DNA of 64,000 bases. Source: Alicyclobacillus fastidiosus. GTDB taxonomy: Bacteria > Bacillota > Bacilli > Alicyclobacillales > Alicyclobacillaceae. Of this stretch, positions 53,555-62,965 are shown one piece after another (position 1 is the first letter of the stretch; each line of letters opens with the position of its first letter). The notes beneath the pieces were generated by a model. The model worked only from the letters and a program-made list of their open reading frames with translations, had not been told where the DNA came from and made no database searches. The translations under genes were made by a program, and so were the position numbers. The stretch is taken from assembly GCF_026651875.1 (NCBI RefSeq), contig NZ_CP104067.1:2666001-2730000 (forward strand). The letters are read 5' to 3'.

Positions 53555-55051
53555 GTGCTCAATTTGCTCTCCGTGGATCTCGGGGCATCATCTGGACGCG
53601 TCATGCGTGCGGCGTTTAACGGTGAGGCGTTGAGTCTGCAAGAGGTTCGACGATTTCGCAATCACCCCGTTCACATTTCAAACCGAATGTACACCAATGT
53701 GTACGGCATTTTCCAAGAGATGAAGTGGGGGATTGCCGAGGTCGTCAAAACGCACGGACACATTGAGTCCATGGCCATTGACAGCTGGGCGGTGGATTTT
53801 GGACTTCTCGACGCAGGCGGGCACTTGTTGGATTTGCCGCGGCACTACCGAGATCCCCGCAATGTCAACGCGATGCGCGAAGTGGTATCGCACATCGGAA
53901 AATCGCAACTGTTCCAGCGAACAGGGATTCAGTTGCAACCGTTCAATACGCTCTATCAGCTCTACGCGATGGTCCAGGAGAACGCAAATTTGGTGGCCGC
54001 AGCGAACCAGTTATTGCTGTTGCCTGATCTGCTGAACTTCTTCCTCGCGGGGGAAGCGGCTGCAGAGTTCACCAACGCGACGACCACCCAACTTCTCGAA
54101 GCACATACAGCAAATTGGGATCTCGACTTAGCTTCACAACTGCAGTTGCCGGCTCGGTTATTGCCGGACATCGCCCAGCCTGGAAACGTATTAGGCGTCA
54201 TTCGCGACCACGAACTACTACAGACGGGACAACTCGCGACAACCCGCGTCGTTCACACGGCCTCCCACGACACCGCAGCAGCTGTCGTCTCCGTGCCGGC
54301 CAGTGAACAGAACTACGTGTATATCAGTTCCGGGACTTGGTCGCTGATGGGGACCGTGGTCAACGAGCCCGTGATCGGCGACTTGACAGACAAGTTCAAC
54401 TTTACAAACGAGGGAGGGCTCGGGAACTATCGGTTGCTGAAGAACGTGATGGGCCTTTGGCTGATTCAGGAGGTGCAGCGCGCACTGGAGGCGCTCGGGG
54501 AGGCCTCTGACATTTTGCGGTTGGTGCATCGTGCACGAATGGCGGCCCCGTTTCCATACATGTTCGATCCCGACGATCCCCGTCTCCTACAAGTCGGAAA
54601 CATACCGGACACAATCCGTCAAATCTGCGTTGAGACCGGGCAGCGTCCCCCGGCCGATTCCGGTTCCCTGGTTCGCGGCATCTTTGAGTCGCTGGCACTG
54701 AAATACAGGATGGTGCTCGACCAACTCGAACTCGTGACAGGTCAGCACTACGGGGCCATTCACATCGTCGGGGGTGGATCGCAAAATCAGTTGCTATCGC
54801 AATTTGCGGCCAATGCGACGGATCGCATGGTGATCACAGGACCGGTCGAGGCGAGCGCCACTGGCAACGCGTTGGTCCAACTGCTCGCCATTGGCGAAGT
54901 GGCTGGTATCGAGGAGTTGACACAGCTCGTCCGGCAGTCTGTCGAACCGGTGTCATACTTGCCGCGAGATACGGACGTTTGGGCAGGTGGATACGACGCG
55001 TTTCAACGCATCGTCGCGAAGCAAGCGGCGGCTCACAACCTAACGATATAG
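53555..55051 (+). CDS. rhaB: Rhamnulokinase
   Basis: FGGY-family kinase that phosphorylates L-rhamnulose to rhamnulose-1-phosphate. The 498-residue protein begins LLSVDLGASSGRVMRAAF and has SMAIDSWAVDFGLLD, the second-domain phosphate loop region (YVYISSGTWSLMG) and HIVGGGSQNQLLSQFAANA. GTG start behind AGGGGGTGA. First gene of rhaB-rhaEW-rhaI. No rhaR regulator, rhaM mutarotase or transporter is in the window. Confidence 0.95.
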   Translation: MLNLLSVDLGASSGRVMRAAFNGEALSLQEVRRFRNHPVHISNRMYTNVYGIFQEMKWGIAEVVKTHGHIESMAIDSWAVDFGLLDAGGHLLDLPRHYRDPRNVNAMREVVSHIGKSQLFQRTGIQLQPFNTLYQLYAMVQENANLVAAANQLLLLPDLLNFFLAGEAAAEFTNATTTQLLEAHTANWDLDLASQLQLPARLLPDIAQPGNVLGVIRDHELLQTGQLATTRVVHTASHDTAAAVVSVPASEQNYVYISSGTWSLMGTVVNEPVIGDLTDKFNFTNEGGLGNYRLLKNVMGLWLIQEVQRALEALGEASDILRLVHRARMAAPFPYMFDPDDPRLLQVGNIPDTIRQICVETGQRPPADSGSLVRGIFESLALKYRMVLDQLELVTGQHYGAIHIVGGGSQNQLLSQFAANATDRMVITGPVEASATGNALVQLLAIGEVAGIEELTQLVRQSVEPVSYLPRDTDVWAGGYDAFQRIVAKQAAAHNLTI

Positions 55052-55075
55052 CGTGTAAACAGGAGGCGAATAAAG

Positions 55076-57121
55076 ATGGTGACGACGGAGACAGTGACAA
55101 GTTTGCAGGCGTTGGTACAGAGATCCAATCAGCTTGGTGCCGACCGGAGCGTGTGTAACTGGGGGGGTGGCAATACGTCCGCAAAATGTCGGACAGTGGA
55201 CCATATGGGGCGGGAGATCGACGTCCTGTGGGTCAAGGGCAGCGGTTCCGACCTGGCGGAGGCGACCGAGCGAAGCTTTACGGCGTTGCGCCTGTCGGAG
55301 GTGCTGCCGCTGTTCGAACGGGACCAGATGTCGGACGAGGAAATGGTCGCCTATCTCGCGCGCTGTATGTTGGATAGCAAGCATCCTCGCTCGTCCATCG
55401 AGACGTTACTCCACGCATTTCTTCCCTTCCCGCACGTCGATCACACGCATCCGGACAGCATCATTTCCCTGTGTTGCAGCGACAACGGCCGCTTACTCGC
55501 CGACGAGATCTTTGGAGATAGGGCGGTGTGGGTACCGTACATTCGCCCTGGCTTCGAGCTGTCGAGGATGATTGGCCAGGCGGTACGCGAGAACCCGAAG
55601 TGTGAATTGGTGCTCATGGAGAAGCATGGTTTGATCACCTGGGGAGATACTTCAAAGGCGTGTTACGCGAACACGAAGCGCATCGTCGCACAAGCGGCCG
55701 ACTACATTGCAGAGCGCCTCAATCAGAAGACGCTGTTTGGCGGTCAGAAGTACGTCACCTTGCCTGTACAAGCGCGGACGGCGACTGCAGCGGCTGTCAT
55801 GCCAACTATTCGCGGCATCGTCTCCGAGTTTCGCCATGCCATCCTCACGTACGACGACGGCGAAGACTTCCTCCAGTTTGTCGGCAGCCAGGACGCCGCA
55901 ACGTTGTCGCAAGTGGGTGCCGCATGTCCGGATCACTTAGTGCACACGAAGCGCAAACCCTTATATGTCGATTGGGACCCAAGCTCCGGCGACGTTCAGT
56001 CGCTGAAGGAACAAATTCGCAGTGGCCTCAATGAGTACAAAGATGAATACATCACGTACTACGAGACACACGTCGATCTCGACGTCCCCATGCACGACCC
56101 GTATCCGCGCGTCATTCTGATCCCTGGGGTAGGAGCCATTGGCACGGGCAAGAACAAAAAGATGTCGAATGTCGCCATCGCGTTGTATCGTCGCGCTGTG
56201 TCGGTGATGAAGGGGGCAACGACCTTGGGGACGTTCGTGTCGCTTGGGGAAAAGGAGTCGTTCGACGTCGAGTATTGGCCACTTGAGCTCTATAAATTGT
56301 CGTTGGCGCCACGCGACGAGGAACTGGCTCACAAAGTCGCCTATATCACTGGTGGGGCTGGCGGTATCGGCAGTGCGACGGCTCGTCTGATGGCCGCAGA
56401 GGGGGCACATATTGTGCTCGCAGATCTGGCGCATGAAGCGGCGACAAACCTAGCCGCGCAGCTGAACACGGAATTTGGCGAAGGAACTGCGGTGGGGGTG
56501 CCACTCGACGTCACCGACGAACAACGGGTGGTTGATTCATTTCAACAGGCGGTGCTGAACTACGGCGGCGTCGACATTTTTGTGTCGAATGCGGGTCTCG
56601 CAAGTTCTTCTCCGTTCACGGAGACGACGCTGCAGGATTGGAATCGCAATCTGAACGTACTTGGGACTGGATACTTCCTGACGACGCGCGAGGCGTTTCG
56701 CGTGATGGTCGAGCAACAGCGAGGCGGCTCTGTGATCTTCGTCACTTCCAAAAACGCCGTGTACGCGGGCAAGGACGCGGCGGCATACAGCGCGGCTAAA
56801 GCGATGGAAGGCCACCTGGCCCGTTGTCTCGCGGTCGAAGGAGGCCCGCATGGCATTCGCGTGAACGCTGTGTTGCCGGATGCTGTGTTGCAGGGATCGA
56901 ACATCTGGAACTCGGCGTGGCGCGAAGAGCGCGCGCGCGCATATGGCATTCATCCTGACCAGCTCGAGGAGCACTACCGCCGGCGCACCATTTTGAATGT
57001 CAACATCACGACAGACGACATCGCACAGGGGATTGTGTTCTTTGCGTCGTCGAGGTCAGAGAAGACCACTGGGTGTATGTTGACCATCGATGGTGGCGTA
57101 GCTGCCGCATTTCCTCGCTAA
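55076..57121 (+). CDS. rhaEW: Bifunctional rhamnulose-1-phosphate aldolase/L-lactaldehyde dehydrogenase (RhaEW)
   Basis: 681-residue fusion. Residues about 1-400 are a class II aldolase domain (NWGGGNTSAKC; metal-ligand HVDHTHPDS). Residues about 420-681 are a short-chain dehydrogenase with Rossmann motif TGGAGGIGSATARL, NAG motif (SNAGLASSSPF) and the catalytic pair YSAAK. Homologues such as B. subtilis YuxG cleave rhamnulose-1-phosphate to DHAP and L-lactaldehyde and oxidise the latter to L-lactate. It lies between rhaB and rhaI. Confidence 0.95.
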   Translation: MVTTETVTSLQALVQRSNQLGADRSVCNWGGGNTSAKCRTVDHMGREIDVLWVKGSGSDLAEATERSFTALRLSEVLPLFERDQMSDEEMVAYLARCMLDSKHPRSSIETLLHAFLPFPHVDHTHPDSIISLCCSDNGRLLADEIFGDRAVWVPYIRPGFELSRMIGQAVRENPKCELVLMEKHGLITWGDTSKACYANTKRIVAQAADYIAERLNQKTLFGGQKYVTLPVQARTATAAAVMPTIRGIVSEFRHAILTYDDGEDFLQFVGSQDAATLSQVGAACPDHLVHTKRKPLYVDWDPSSGDVQSLKEQIRSGLNEYKDEYITYYETHVDLDVPMHDPYPRVILIPGVGAIGTGKNKKMSNVAIALYRRAVSVMKGATTLGTFVSLGEKESFDVEYWPLELYKLSLAPRDEELAHKVAYITGGAGGIGSATARLMAAEGAHIVLADLAHEAATNLAAQLNTEFGEGTAVGVPLDVTDEQRVVDSFQQAVLNYGGVDIFVSNAGLASSSPFTETTLQDWNRNLNVLGTGYFLTTREAFRVMVEQQRGGSVIFVTSKNAVYAGKDAAAYSAAKAMEGHLARCLAVEGGPHGIRVNAVLPDAVLQGSNIWNSAWREERARAYGIHPDQLEEHYRRRTILNVNITTDDIAQGIVFFASSRSEKTTGCMLTIDGGVAAAFPR

Positions 57122-57155
57122 GAACTGAACATTTCGTGGAGGACGGTGTGTACAC

Positions 57156-58385
57156 GTGGGCCAATGGAGTGACAGGGCATACGCCTTATTCGAGGAGCAG
57201 CAGGCCGAGAGAGGCATCGACATCGAGTGGGTCAAGGGGCGGTTGACGGGGCTCAAAGTTGAGACCCCGTCCTGGGGATACGGTGACTCTGGCACGCGTT
57301 TCAAAGTGTTCAAAAAGGTTGGCGTGCCACGCAATCCGTTTGAGAAGTTGGACGATGCCGCCGTGGTTCACCAGTTGACCGGCGCTTGCCCGACTGTGGC
57401 TATCCACATTCCGTGGGATAAGGTGGACGACTACGGCGAACTCAGGTCTTACGCAGAGTCTGTCGGACTGCGCATCGGCGCCGTCAATCCGAACGTGTTT
57501 CAGGAAGACGACTATATGCTTGGCAGTGTGACGAACGCGGACCCGCAGATTCGTCGCAAGGCCATAAATCACCTGCTCGAGTGCGTGGACGTCATGAAGC
57601 AAGTGGGTTCCGACGCCTTGAGCCTGTGGTTCGCGGACGGGACGAACTACCCCGGGCAAGCCCATCTTCGTCGACGGAAACAGTGGCTGCAAGAAGCACT
57701 TGCAGAGACCTACCAAGCGCTCTCATCGAATATGAAGATGTTGATTGAGTACAAGTTTTTTGAACCAGGCTTTTACCATACCGATTTGGCGGATTGGGGG
57801 ATGGCCTTTAACGCCGCAGCGAAATTGGGACCTCAAGCTGAGGTGCTGGTTGACACGGGGCATCACGCGCCTGGAACGAACGTCGAACATATTGTGTCGT
57901 ATTTGCTGGACGAGGGGAAGTTGGGTGGGTTTCACTTCAACAGTCGGAAGTACGCGGACGACGATTTGATCGTGGGATCGACTAATCCGTACGAATTGTT
58001 CTTGATCTTCTATCAGATCCTCGAAGCGAGTCGAGATGTCAATCCGCTCGTCCGAGAAACGGCGGAGAACATCGCGTACATGATTGACCAGAGCCACTCG
58101 ATTGAACCGAAAATTCCGGCGATGATCCGCTCGATAGCCAACATTCAAACGCAGTATGCAAAGGCGCTGCTCATCAATCACGACGACGTGCGGGCACTGC
58201 AGGCCAAGAATGATGTCCTGGGTGCCGAAAACGCCGTGCGGAGCGCATTTGAGATGGATGTCACGCCGCTTTTGACCGCCGTCCGCGAAGAACAGGGACT
58301 TCCCGTGGATCCGATGCGCGCCTTCCTCGAAAGTGGCTATCAGGAGCACATCGCGAGTCGCGGGATAGGGGGCAGTAGTTGGTGA
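57156..58385 (+). CDS. rhaI: L-rhamnose isomerase (RhaI type)
   Basis: 409-residue TIM-barrel isomerase of the Pseudomonas stutzeri type and not the E. coli RhaA type. Recognisable segments are PSWGYGDSGTRFKVF, AIHIPWDKVDDY, LLIEYKFFEPGFYHTD (metal-site Glu), VDTGHHAPGTNVEH and FHFNSRKYADDDL. It starts with GTG, with GGAGG about 13 bases upstream. It catalyses the first step of the pathway although it is the third gene of the operon. Confidence 0.94.
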   Translation: MGQWSDRAYALFEEQQAERGIDIEWVKGRLTGLKVETPSWGYGDSGTRFKVFKKVGVPRNPFEKLDDAAVVHQLTGACPTVAIHIPWDKVDDYGELRSYAESVGLRIGAVNPNVFQEDDYMLGSVTNADPQIRRKAINHLLECVDVMKQVGSDALSLWFADGTNYPGQAHLRRRKQWLQEALAETYQALSSNMKMLIEYKFFEPGFYHTDLADWGMAFNAAAKLGPQAEVLVDTGHHAPGTNVEHIVSYLLDEGKLGGFHFNSRKYADDDLIVGSTNPYELFLIFYQILEASRDVNPLVRETAENIAYMIDQSHSIEPKIPAMIRSIANIQTQYAKALLINHDDVRALQAKNDVLGAENAVRSAFEMDVTPLLTAVREEQGLPVDPMRAFLESGYQEHIASRGIGGSSW

Positions 58386-58452
58386 GTTTGAAGCCCCGCA
58401 GTGCAGGTTGTGGAGTATCGGGGCGCGACCGAGCTTGTGCGAAGCGACATCG

Positions 58453-58480
58453 GTAGGGGGCAGTTCACACTGCCCCCTAC
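58453..58480. terminator. Bidirectional hairpin between rhaI and lutC
   Basis: GTAGGGGGCAGT, loop TCAC, ACTGCCCCCTAC: a perfect 12-bp stem between two convergent operons, overlapping the lutC stop codon. T-rich sequence (TTCGTCGTTTT) follows on the plus side. Confidence 0.7.
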
Positions 58481-59130
58481 TTCGTCGTTTTGCCCCCCTT
58501 GAGCATCAGTACGGTCACCCTCGCAGGGCCATGGACCCCGATACTTTGGTCGTTTTCAATGTCCGACGAGCGGCTTGGGCCACTCACAAAATGAACCGAC
58601 GCCGGCAATCTGTCGGGAGGGAGGGCGGGAAAGACTTCGCCGAGGCGAAGGTAGACCTGGTCTTCGGTCATCACCACGATGTGGACAAGGGGCAGCACGT
58701 GCGTGCCGCGGCCCTTCGCTCTGTCGCTCGTCATCACAATCGTTCCGGTGTCGGCGATTGCGCACATGCAGCCTGTGATGCCCACTTGTACGTCGGCAAA
58801 CTCATGGGGTGTCGTCTCATCGAAGCGAAGGGCAGACCATTTCGCGAGGATGGGTTCCACGTCGACGCGCCAATCGGCAGTTCGCCCCCACGCGCCTACC
58901 TGTCGCGGCGACAGTTCCAGGATGAGCCCATCTAGGCGGTTCAGGAGCTCGGCTTCGGTGTCGAAAAACTCGATGTCTCCTGCCAGTGCTGTAAAGCGTT
59001 CGGTGAACCGCGCCACCAGGGCCTCTTTGGCTAGCGAACGCTGCGCCCAAAACTCCGGGACGCCGACGACCGGCCTTGGGCTTGGAGGAGCCCCCAGTGT
59101 GCGGCCGAGACGCGTCGCGACATTCGCCAA
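58477..59130 (-). CDS. lutC: Lactate utilization protein LutC
   Basis: LUD-domain subunit of the LutABC L-lactate oxidase complex. The 217-residue protein shows GITGCMCAIADTGTIVM and HIVVMTEDQV. The annotated start is TTG 59130. Six codons upstream in frame the sequence would read NKTDFLANVATRLG, the usual family N-terminus, but the codon in start position is GTT, which overlaps the lutB stop. Last gene of the lut operon; its 3' end lies in a hairpin. Confidence 0.92.
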   Translation of the reverse strand: MANVATRLGRTLGAPPSPRPVVGVPEFWAQRSLAKEALVARFTERFTALAGDIEFFDTEAELLNRLDGLILELSPRQVGAWGRTADWRVDVEPILAKWSALRFDETTPHEFADVQVGITGCMCAIADTGTIVMTSDRAKGRGTHVLPLVHIVVMTEDQVYLRLGEVFPALPPDRLPASVHFVSGPSRSSDIENDQSIGVHGPARVTVLMLKGGKTTK

Positions 59131-59143
59131 GAAATCAGTCTTG

Positions 59144-60574
59144 TTAACGTTGGCTACCCCCTTCTGTGAGCTTTGGCCACAAATCGCGGAACGATTTCTT
59201 GGGGACCTTGGGGAAGTCTCGGCTCGCCGTCCATCCGGCCAACGGACCGATTTTCGCCTTGATTTTTCCGTCCTTCACCAATGGATTTTGAAACGATCGC
59301 GCGAGGCGGATGGCAAATCTGTAGTGACTAGAACGTCCGAAGACCTTTTTATATCCTTGAAATGCAAGTCGCTCCATGCGCTTTCCGTGCCCGTTTGCAA
59401 CCTGTCGCTGCCGCTGGTGTACGAGCATATCATGTAGGGGAATTCGCACGGGACAAGCCTCGTAACAAGCCCCGCAGAGACTGGATGCGTACGGTAAGTC
59501 GCGAAACTCCTCGCCGTCGTTTAACAGCGGGGAAAGCACTGCCCCTATCGGCCCGGGGTAGACGGAACCATACGCATGCCCGCCGATTTGTCGGTAGACT
59601 GGACACACGTTGAGGCACGCCCCACAGCGAATACAGTTGAGAATGGATTGGAACTGTGGGTCACCTAGTTGTTTCGAGCGGCCGTTGTCGAGGATGATGA
59701 CGTGCATATCGGACGCTCCGTCGCCATCTTCGGCGTGTTTTGGTCCCGTCACCATCGACATATAGGTGATGACGTTCTGGCCGGTTGCGCTCTTTGGCAA
59801 AAGGTGAGCCATGACCTCGAGATCTGCGAGCGTGGGGAGGACGCGCTCCATGCCCATGATGACAATGTGCGTCTTTGGCAGGTTCATCACCATATCTGCG
59901 TTGCCTTCATTCGTGAACAGGACGATGGAGCCGGTGTCTGCGATGCCAAAGTTACAGCCGGTGATACCGATGTCGGCACTGAGAAACTCGGCCCGCAACC
60001 GTTGCCGCGCAAAGGCCGTCAAGTCGCGGGTCTCCGTGGAGAGGTGTTTGGCACCTGCAGCTGCGAAAAGGTCGCGGATCTGCTCGCGGTTCTTGTGGAT
60101 GGCGGGGATGATGATGTGTGAAGGCGCCTCGTTTGCAAGTTGAATGATATACTCGCCGAGGTCGGTTTCGACGACGCCCACACCCATCTGTTCGAGGTGG
60201 TGATTGATATGAATCTCCTCAGACACCATCGATTTTGATTTGACCACCTTGTGCGCATCCTTTTCGCGCACGATGGCTTGAACGGCGCCCACGGCTTCGG
60301 CTGAGTTTGCTGCAAAGTGCACAGTTGCACCCAGCGCCTCGAGTTTTTCTGCAAATTGGCTAAGATATACGTCCAAATTGGCGATGGTGTGTGCCCGAAT
60401 TGCCTCCCCGCGCTCACGCCAGGCCTCCCAATTGCCAAACGACTCCGTGACGGTCTGTTTTTTGTTTCGCAGCCGGTCTGTTGTGAAGCGCACCGCTTTG
60501 CGCAAGAACTCATCCTTCATGGCGATTTGCGCCCGGTCGAGGACACCGGCAGCTGTTTTTGTATCCGCTGTCAT
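59144..60574 (-). CDS. lutB: Lactate utilization iron-sulfur protein LutB
   Basis: 476-residue subunit with a LUD domain (KVVKSKSMVSEEIHIN; GITGCNFGIADTGSIVL) and a ferredoxin-type domain holding two 4Fe-4S motifs (CIRCGACLNVCP and CGACYEACPV). A C-terminal LutB-specific extension follows. ATG 60574 lies behind AAGGAGGTGA and overlaps lutA by four bases. Confidence 0.96.
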   Translation of the reverse strand: MTADTKTAAGVLDRAQIAMKDEFLRKAVRFTTDRLRNKKQTVTESFGNWEAWRERGEAIRAHTIANLDVYLSQFAEKLEALGATVHFAANSAEAVGAVQAIVREKDAHKVVKSKSMVSEEIHINHHLEQMGVGVVETDLGEYIIQLANEAPSHIIIPAIHKNREQIRDLFAAAGAKHLSTETRDLTAFARQRLRAEFLSADIGITGCNFGIADTGSIVLFTNEGNADMVMNLPKTHIVIMGMERVLPTLADLEVMAHLLPKSATGQNVITYMSMVTGPKHAEDGDGASDMHVIILDNGRSKQLGDPQFQSILNCIRCGACLNVCPVYRQIGGHAYGSVYPGPIGAVLSPLLNDGEEFRDLPYASSLCGACYEACPVRIPLHDMLVHQRQRQVANGHGKRMERLAFQGYKKVFGRSSHYRFAIRLARSFQNPLVKDGKIKAKIGPLAGWTASRDFPKVPKKSFRDLWPKLTEGGSQR

Positions 60575-61320
60575 GCCGTCGTCACCTCCTTCGCTATTTG
60601 CATCCCCTCGTATAAGAGTTCGGCCAGATGCATGACTCGCACCTGTGAATTGGTACGCTGTAATCGGCCGCCGATGTTCATGAGGCAGCCCATGTCCGTT
60701 CCCACCAGGACTTGTGCGCCAGTTTCTTCGACGTGCTCCGCCTTCTCGTCGGCCATGGCGCCAGAAATATCGCCCATTTTCACGGAAAACGTCCCACCGA
60801 AGCCACAGCAGTCGCGAGCATACGGCAGCTCGACGAGATTTATGTCCTGCACGCTCGTGAGCAGTTGTAGCGGTTCATCCTTGACGCCAAGTAGCCGGGA
60901 ACCGTGACAGGAGGGGTGGTATGTAACCGTATGTGGAAAGCGTGCGCGGACGTCGGTCACGTTCAAAATGTTCACCATAAATTGAGAGAATTCGAACGTT
61001 TTGTCCGCGAGTTCGACGGCACGTTGATGCCATTCTCGACTATTTGCGAAAAGTTCCGGGTAGTAGTGCCGAATCATCCCCACACAAGAACCCGACGGAC
61101 TCACCACCACGTCGGCATCCTCGAAGGCACGAAGCAGTGTTTTGCCGACTTCGCGCGACTCGGCCGCGTATCCGCTATTAAAAGATGGTTGCCCACAGCA
61201 GGTTTGTTCGGGCGGAAACAGGACTTCACACCCTTGTGCCTGCAGGATGCGGGTCATGGCTACGCCCACGTTGGGGAAGACGCTATCGACGACACACGTG
61301 ACAAATAGACTCACCTTCAC
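60571..61320 (-). CDS. lutA: Lactate utilization protein LutA
   Basis: 249-residue protein with two cysteine-rich CCG domains (QTCCGQPSFNSGY and RDCCGFGGTFS) that bind an Fe-S cluster; related to GlcF/HdrB. The GTG start at 61320 follows GGGAGGCGA and overlaps the lutR stop by four bases. The longer open frame upstream is a shadow of lutR. Confidence 0.95.
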   Translation of the reverse strand: MKVSLFVTCVVDSVFPNVGVAMTRILQAQGCEVLFPPEQTCCGQPSFNSGYAAESREVGKTLLRAFEDADVVVSPSGSCVGMIRHYYPELFANSREWHQRAVELADKTFEFSQFMVNILNVTDVRARFPHTVTYHPSCHGSRLLGVKDEPLQLLTSVQDINLVELPYARDCCGFGGTFSVKMGDISGAMADEKAEHVEETGAQVLVGTDMGCLMNIGGRLQRTNSQVRVMHLAELLYEGMQIAKEVTTA

Positions 61321-62027
61321 GGACCATCGCCTCCCGAGAGTTGGTTGAACACATGTTGCAAATGGAGCTGCATCGCCGTTGCAGCAACTTCCTCGTCGCG
61401 CTTTTCGATGGCCTCGAAAATGGCCTTGTGTTGCTCGAACAAGCGCTTTCCTTCGCCGGGGATTTGGTAGAGGGCGAGGCGGCTTGAGAGAAGTGCAGAC
61501 TGAATTTTGTCTGCGATGGTGTCCATCATAATTTGCATGTAGCGGTTGTGGCTCGCCTTCGCGATGGCGTAGTGAAAGTCCCAATCCGCCTTCTCACCAA
61601 GTTGTGCACTTCCTAAATCACTTTCCATCCGGGAGAGAATTTGGGACAGCCGTTCGAGATGGTGTTCCTGTCGCCGACGGGCGGCATAGCGACAGGCCCC
61701 CGTTTCAACCGAGATGCGCAGTTCCAAGAGCGCCTGGACGTCGTAGTTCGACATCAGCTCAAGACGTTCAATACTATGTGTGAGATTGTCGGCGTCCAAC
61801 GGAGAAACAAACGTGCCGTGGCCGTGCCGAACCTCGACGAGGTTGGACGCGCGCAACGCACTGATGGCTTCGCGGACGGCAGCTTGACCAACGCCTAGCG
61901 TTTGCGATAGCGACTTGACTGAAGGTAGGCGGCTGCCGGGCGCAAACGTCCCGTCGAGGATGGCCTGTTTCAGCCGCCCGATGACGAGTTCATACGTTTT
62001 GGCTTGTTGCACAGGGCCAAGCCCCAT
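61317..62027 (-). CDS. lutR: GntR/FadR-family regulator of the lut operon
   Basis: 236-residue regulator. The N-terminal winged helix (GSRLPSVKSLSQTLGVGQAAVREAISALRASNLVEV) and an all-helical FadR-type C-terminal domain (FCD) with metal-ligand residues DFHYAIAKASHN and the late His in QHKAIFEAI are present. It is the first gene of lutR-lutA-lutB-lutC, so autoregulation and L-lactate response, as for Bacillus LutR, are likely. Strong ribosome site CAGGAGGTGA. Confidence 0.92.
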   Translation of the reverse strand: MGLGPVQQAKTYELVIGRLKQAILDGTFAPGSRLPSVKSLSQTLGVGQAAVREAISALRASNLVEVRHGHGTFVSPLDADNLTHSIERLELMSNYDVQALLELRISVETGACRYAARRRQEHHLERLSQILSRMESDLGSAQLGEKADWDFHYAIAKASHNRYMQIMMDTIADKIQSALLSSRLALYQIPGEGKRLFEQHKAIFEAIEKRDEEVAATAMQLHLQHVFNQLSGGDGP

Positions 62028-62055
62028 GTGGTCACCTCCTGTATATAGCTGACCC

Positions 62056-62075
62056 GATGTTTAAGTCATCTGATG
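62056..62075 (-). promoter_or_regulatory. Possible LutR operator
   Basis: Two nested small dyads lie about 30-50 bases before lutR: GATG(7 bases)CATC at 62056-62070 and CATCTGATG at 62067-62075. No clear -35/-10 pair is seen. Assignment to LutR is inference from position. Confidence 0.3.
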
Positions 62076-62351
62076 TCTGCAGGGTACCATTTGTTTTATT
62101 CTGAATCAATCGTCAATTTCGATGGGTATGAGAGGCTACCGTGAACGGGACTGCGGTCCTGGGGCAGGGTGAGCGGGAAATGTGCGATGTCGATGGACAG
62201 ACGAGGAATCGGACGGGCGTATTCCGCGAGAGAGCGGTTCCGGGCGTCGGTCGAGCGAGCGCGGGTCGGCGAACGTGCCTTGCCAACCCATTCACCGCGC
62301 AACCGACGCAGACGGAAGCGATAAAACACCTACCTGAGCTGTGGGCGACGG
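62076..62351. other. Gap without a supported gene
   Basis: Open frames exist on both strands, but none has a ribosome site together with a recognisable product. GC-rich, with no strong repeats. Confidence 0.4.
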
Positions 62352-62618
62352 TTACGCCCACCACCCAGATGGCAGGGAGTCGTCGTCGAGCGCGCGGGGT
62401 TTTGCTTGCTGCATTCTTTCGAGCCGGCTCAGTCTGCGTTCAATTCTATCTAATCGGCGTTCATGGCGCGCCAAACGTTCTTCTACTCGAGTGTGCGCCG
62501 CCGGATAGGCCTCGGCTTGGGCCGGATACTGCTGCGGGTACTGGGGTTGATAGGGTTGTTGTGGATAGTACGGCTGTTGGCCGGGTTGGGGAGCCATTTG
62601 ACGGTATAGATCGTACAT
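62352..62618 (-). CDS. Small Pro/Gln/Tyr-rich protein with coiled-coil C-terminus
   Basis: 88-residue protein. The first half is low complexity (YYPQQPYQPQYPQQYP). The second half is a charged coiled coil (VEERLARHERRLDRIERRLS) with heptad spacing. A GAGGAGG site lies 11 bases before the ATG. The composition recalls spore-coat proteins such as YppG, but no homology can be claimed. Confidence 0.6.
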   Translation of the reverse strand: MYDLYRQMAPQPGQQPYYPQQPYQPQYPQQYPAQAEAYPAAHTRVEERLARHERRLDRIERRLSRLERMQQAKPRALDDDSLPSGWWA

Positions 62619-62965
62619 AATTGATATTTGCCTCCTCGGAATGGGTATTTCTCCTGATGCCTAAACATATGTGCCCCGTGACAGTTGACGGCAGGGACAA
62701 AAGCCTATCTGTTGCACGGCTAAAGTCTTGCGGTCGGCAGTCGAGCGAATCGCGGCGCGTGGGCGGATGCGCCCGCGGGTCCACCTCCTTATGTATAGCG
62801 TTCTTCTCCACGCTGTATTGTGGAAACCTAGTATGATTAGCGAGGGTAGAACCTGCCGCGGGCTTTCCAACAGCAAGCGGACAGCGACCGCGCGCGGCAC
62901 TTGGAGACGCCCGTGGGGGCTTTTGCGCGACAGTTCTGACTAGGAGCGAGATAGGAGGCACTTTT
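62619..62965. other. Intergenic region between divergent small genes
   Basis: No gene supported. A small hairpin (GCCC/GGGC) followed by TTTT lies near 62904-62924, ahead of the GNAT gene. No clear promoter on either strand. Confidence 0.4.

Noticed and set aside
62830-62925. Second T-box before the GNAT gene
   Set aside because: GAGGGTAGAACC is only loosely like the T-box core; spacing to GCGG is wrong and there is no stem III.
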